Positions 15,901 to 16,663 of a stretch of 16,663 nucleotides of DNA are shown one piece after another; the stretch's first letter is position 1; every line of letters begins with the position of its first letter. Below the pieces are notes generated by a model that made no database searches, had not been told where the DNA came from, and saw nothing but the letters and a program-made list of their open reading frames with translations. The stretch is from Candidatus Poseidoniaceae archaeon (GTDB lineage: Archaea > Thermoplasmatota > Poseidoniia > Poseidoniales > Poseidoniaceae). The position numbers were made by a program, and so were the translations under genes. The stretch is from NCBI GenBank assembly GCA_013329865.1, contig DUJJ01000055.1:1-16663 (forward strand). The letters run 5' to 3'.

Positions 15901-16661
15901 GCAATGAAACTTGCATTGACAAAATTACTGACCTCATAATCTTCGATAGTTGAGATGTTATATTCTGCTTCCGGACTGGTAAAATCGTAGACACCGTTAG
16001 CGATAGCGACCGTGAAATCACCGGAGTTGGTAACTGTTGCTTCCCACACAATGCCTTCTTCATCTATAGCGACTATGTTAGGGATTAAGCCGTTGTAGTT
16101 TTGAGCGTTCCAATTGGCATTATCACCAGTTACACTGACTATACCAGAAACTGTAGTTAACCGCTTCAGGTAAATTTCTCCAACATCCACTTCAGCTGCT
16201 CCGTTTGGTTCAACTGCTTTGCCAACACCGTATGTATTTGCAGTGGTTGCTGCTTTGAGAACATAAGACAAATCGCCAGGCAGGGTAATAGAGAAATTAC
16301 CTTCGGTATCAGTCACCGTATCGAAACTTACGTCACCAGCAGTGAATGATACATCGAGCAGCGATGCGACAGTGGTGTTCGCAGCGATGTCGGCTTCGGT
16401 CCAGTCGTCATTGAATTCTGTGGTATATGCTAGCATTGTTCCACTGATTGTTGTTGCTGGCGAGTAATCCAATTGGAGTGAAAGATCGTCATCAATAACT
16501 TCGAATGATGAGTAGAGGTAGTAATCGGTAAACTCCGCCTGCTGAATGGTGTAGACTCCAACGCCCAACTCCATTGTTATGGCGCCATTGTCATCTGATT
16601 CAAAAGTCTCAATAGCTCCTATTGCATTGCTTACCGTAAAGTTCTGATTTGACACATCTAC
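12903..16661 (-). CDS. Giant modular surface protein, C-terminal membrane anchor (5' partial)
   Basis: The last ~1,252 residues of a larger exported protein are present. The frame stays open to the window edge, so the GTG at 16655 (residue 1 here) is not the true start. Nine beta-sandwich modules resembling carboxypeptidase-regulatory/Cna-B-like domains repeat every ~95 residues (conserved Gly at 24, 119, 212, 308, 402, 493, 591, 687, 791), each with a G-x(7-10)-PG-x-W/Y-x-v-x-v type core. Module seven carries a canonical EF-hand loop at 554-565. After a beta-rich stretch (845-990) come a NEW3-like domain (~1001-1095, SPGGSGTFSFTVTNTG) and a CARDB-like domain (~1096-1205). The protein ends with one transmembrane helix (~1221-1240) and a short basic tail (ARNRGSTRF). 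More than 20 N-x-S/T sequons suggest heavy N-glycosylation. No enzyme motif was seen. An envelope, adhesion or stalk-like structural role is inferred. The subtilase gene lies 52 bases downstream. Confidence 0.8.
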   Translation of the reverse strand, partial: VDVSNQNFTVSNAIGAIETFESDDNGAITMELGVGVYTIQQAEFTDYYLYSSFEVIDDDLSLQLDYSPATTISGTMLAYTTEFNDDWTEADIAANTTVASLLDVSFTAGDVSFDTVTDTEGNFSITLPGDLSYVLKAATTANTYGVGKAVEPNGAAEVDVGEIYLKRLTTVSGIVSVTGDNANWNAQNYNGLIPNIVAIDEEGIVWEATVTNSGDFTVAIANGVYDFTSPEAEYNISTIEDYEVSNFVNASFIALTADLDPMNVEVMVCLVTEPSGDCSNATPKFANVEFIPSFFNHTYNLSEGDFDDQGISSLSVMPGSYTIQTSYTDADDENATDFNTFSTTQEVFISMFADDNKRIVIELADERLFTGKVTVGSGNLTNVQFLLYNQTNDQFLSATTDDFGNFSEYLPAGDWLVIISPQVVENTTYTLRHPVTISDDSTSRTGMNLALLEAVRVNFTLAEALTGEYVTNARVIAVSNDGFGNVTLSASDDDGNVSDQIMPGSWTLSLEKETDDKIWTISDDTYTFDAIGDTDVELGIVEANLQVSIGGKVFWDFNDNGIVDFTEAVADVNVTITSSEGDVLFEVKTDDIGIWFENVPIMQTYNVSVEKAGYASAYYQTNGTEGIVVNTSSVFEDIAIVADNVAVSGTITSVMQDEAASLTGASITLYPETGRDADAVAVTGVYEDGQLSWSANVEPGNWIVVVESQIKDDNTGGISIGYLNAGIEDGGELEMVMASGGYLHLESHWQDIQLAEHHAGSDSSGSDMITQPVEITIDTGLAATWNYTLDANGEIDLLLPVGDFEISSEFTTIQHQRNLAMEYSGSSFGVVEQGIIDVRLGYTRAINSLSSATINADSITNATFIETAMLTAIVNDETYDDIEFELEIDYEGTETSDVLTVEGRVSSVADSDNWVVEVYNGTDWVSQTDVVMGIGEDLEDDTVASSTTVKFRISMPNVTSALSLENGHLIKLEVSSESGLSSEASVSVNIPQRYGMEITDEVKETGVSPGGSGTFSFTVTNTGNGDDTYNIELAENLPQGWQITPTSSTLTISKDDQRTQQFSIFAPESFTSGEIEATVTITSEDGITSETMTVEIQSARIDLSVDETLSQELTKVYESQPGQIVVPITNDGYRTASTVLVSVNLTNDAGNEIIRVVGNQTVSVGAGQTVNATFTLDESSKKFNRFAISVDVLGEDDEYIDGSIEPFDYQEETILDTSEPTSGWFMVVIIALTFLVGYGGLKVARNRGSTRF
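14136..16661 (-). repeat. Nine tandem ~95-residue (about 285-base) modules
   Basis: Within the giant surface protein a conserved glycine followed by a PG-W/Y-v-v type strand recurs at steps of 95, 93, 96, 94, 91, 98, 96 and 104 residues. Module sequences differ widely, for example GNFSITLPGDLSYVLKA against GNVSDQIMPGSWTLSLE. These are therefore old, diverged protein repeats rather than recent DNA duplications. The array runs out of the window, so the total number is not known. Confidence 0.7.
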
Positions 16662-16663
16662 TA

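Noticed and set aside
16653..16655. GTG as the start codon of the giant surface protein
   Set aside because: It falls within the first module, no signal peptide follows it, and the frame continues to the window edge.
1..16663. CRISPR arrays, tRNA or rRNA genes, insertion sequences and attachment sites
   Set aside because: Coding genes fill nearly the whole window, no exact direct or inverted repeats were noticed, and no transposase or integrase motif was seen.

Overview
The window looks like part of a marine planktonic archaeon, most likely of the Poseidoniales (Marine Group II) or a close Thermoplasmatota relative. This taxonomic call is inference. It rests on archaeal-type (class III) pilin signal sequences, short leaders with GGTGA or GAGGAG ribosome sites or none at all, TATA-like boxes about 25-35 bases before starts, and very large modular membrane-anchored surface proteins. 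No rRNA, tRNA or other marker gene is present to confirm it. Coding density is very high. The longest gap between genes is about 130 bases and no RNA gene, insertion sequence or CRISPR array was seen.

Left part, + strand (1-4562): the end of a YycJ/WalJ-like metallo-beta-lactamase-fold hydrolase, cut by the window edge, is followed by three genes joined by 4-base ATGA overlaps. Each of the three begins with a pilin-like N-terminal hydrophobic helix. They encode a 359-residue, a very large 741-residue and a small 156-residue pilin-like protein, and probably form one translationally coupled operon for pilus or pseudopilus subunits. No assembly ATPase, platform protein or prepilin peptidase is in the window, so the assembly machinery must be elsewhere.

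Right part, - strand (4566-16663): read in the direction of transcription, it starts with a giant surface protein of more than 1,250 residues, open at the window edge. It is built of nine regular modules of about 95 residues, then a NEW3-like domain, a CARDB-like domain and a C-terminal membrane anchor. Next come a type II membrane-anchored subtilisin-like protease, then a 1,467-residue beta-helix/Ig-like surface protein with a membrane span and a cytoplasmic tail. Twelve bases downstream of that lies an 840-residue winged-helix/STAND NTPase/TPR regulator. The last two genes are almost certainly cotranscribed.

Taken together the window is a cell-envelope locus: pilus-like subunits on one side, and large Ca-binding-type surface proteins with an extracellular protease on the other. 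The most suggestive novelty is the pairing of a transmembrane beta-helix receptor-like protein, whose cytoplasmic tail is Gln-rich and ends in a Trp motif, with a STAND-type transcription regulator. A surface-sensing role for that pair is a hypothesis only.
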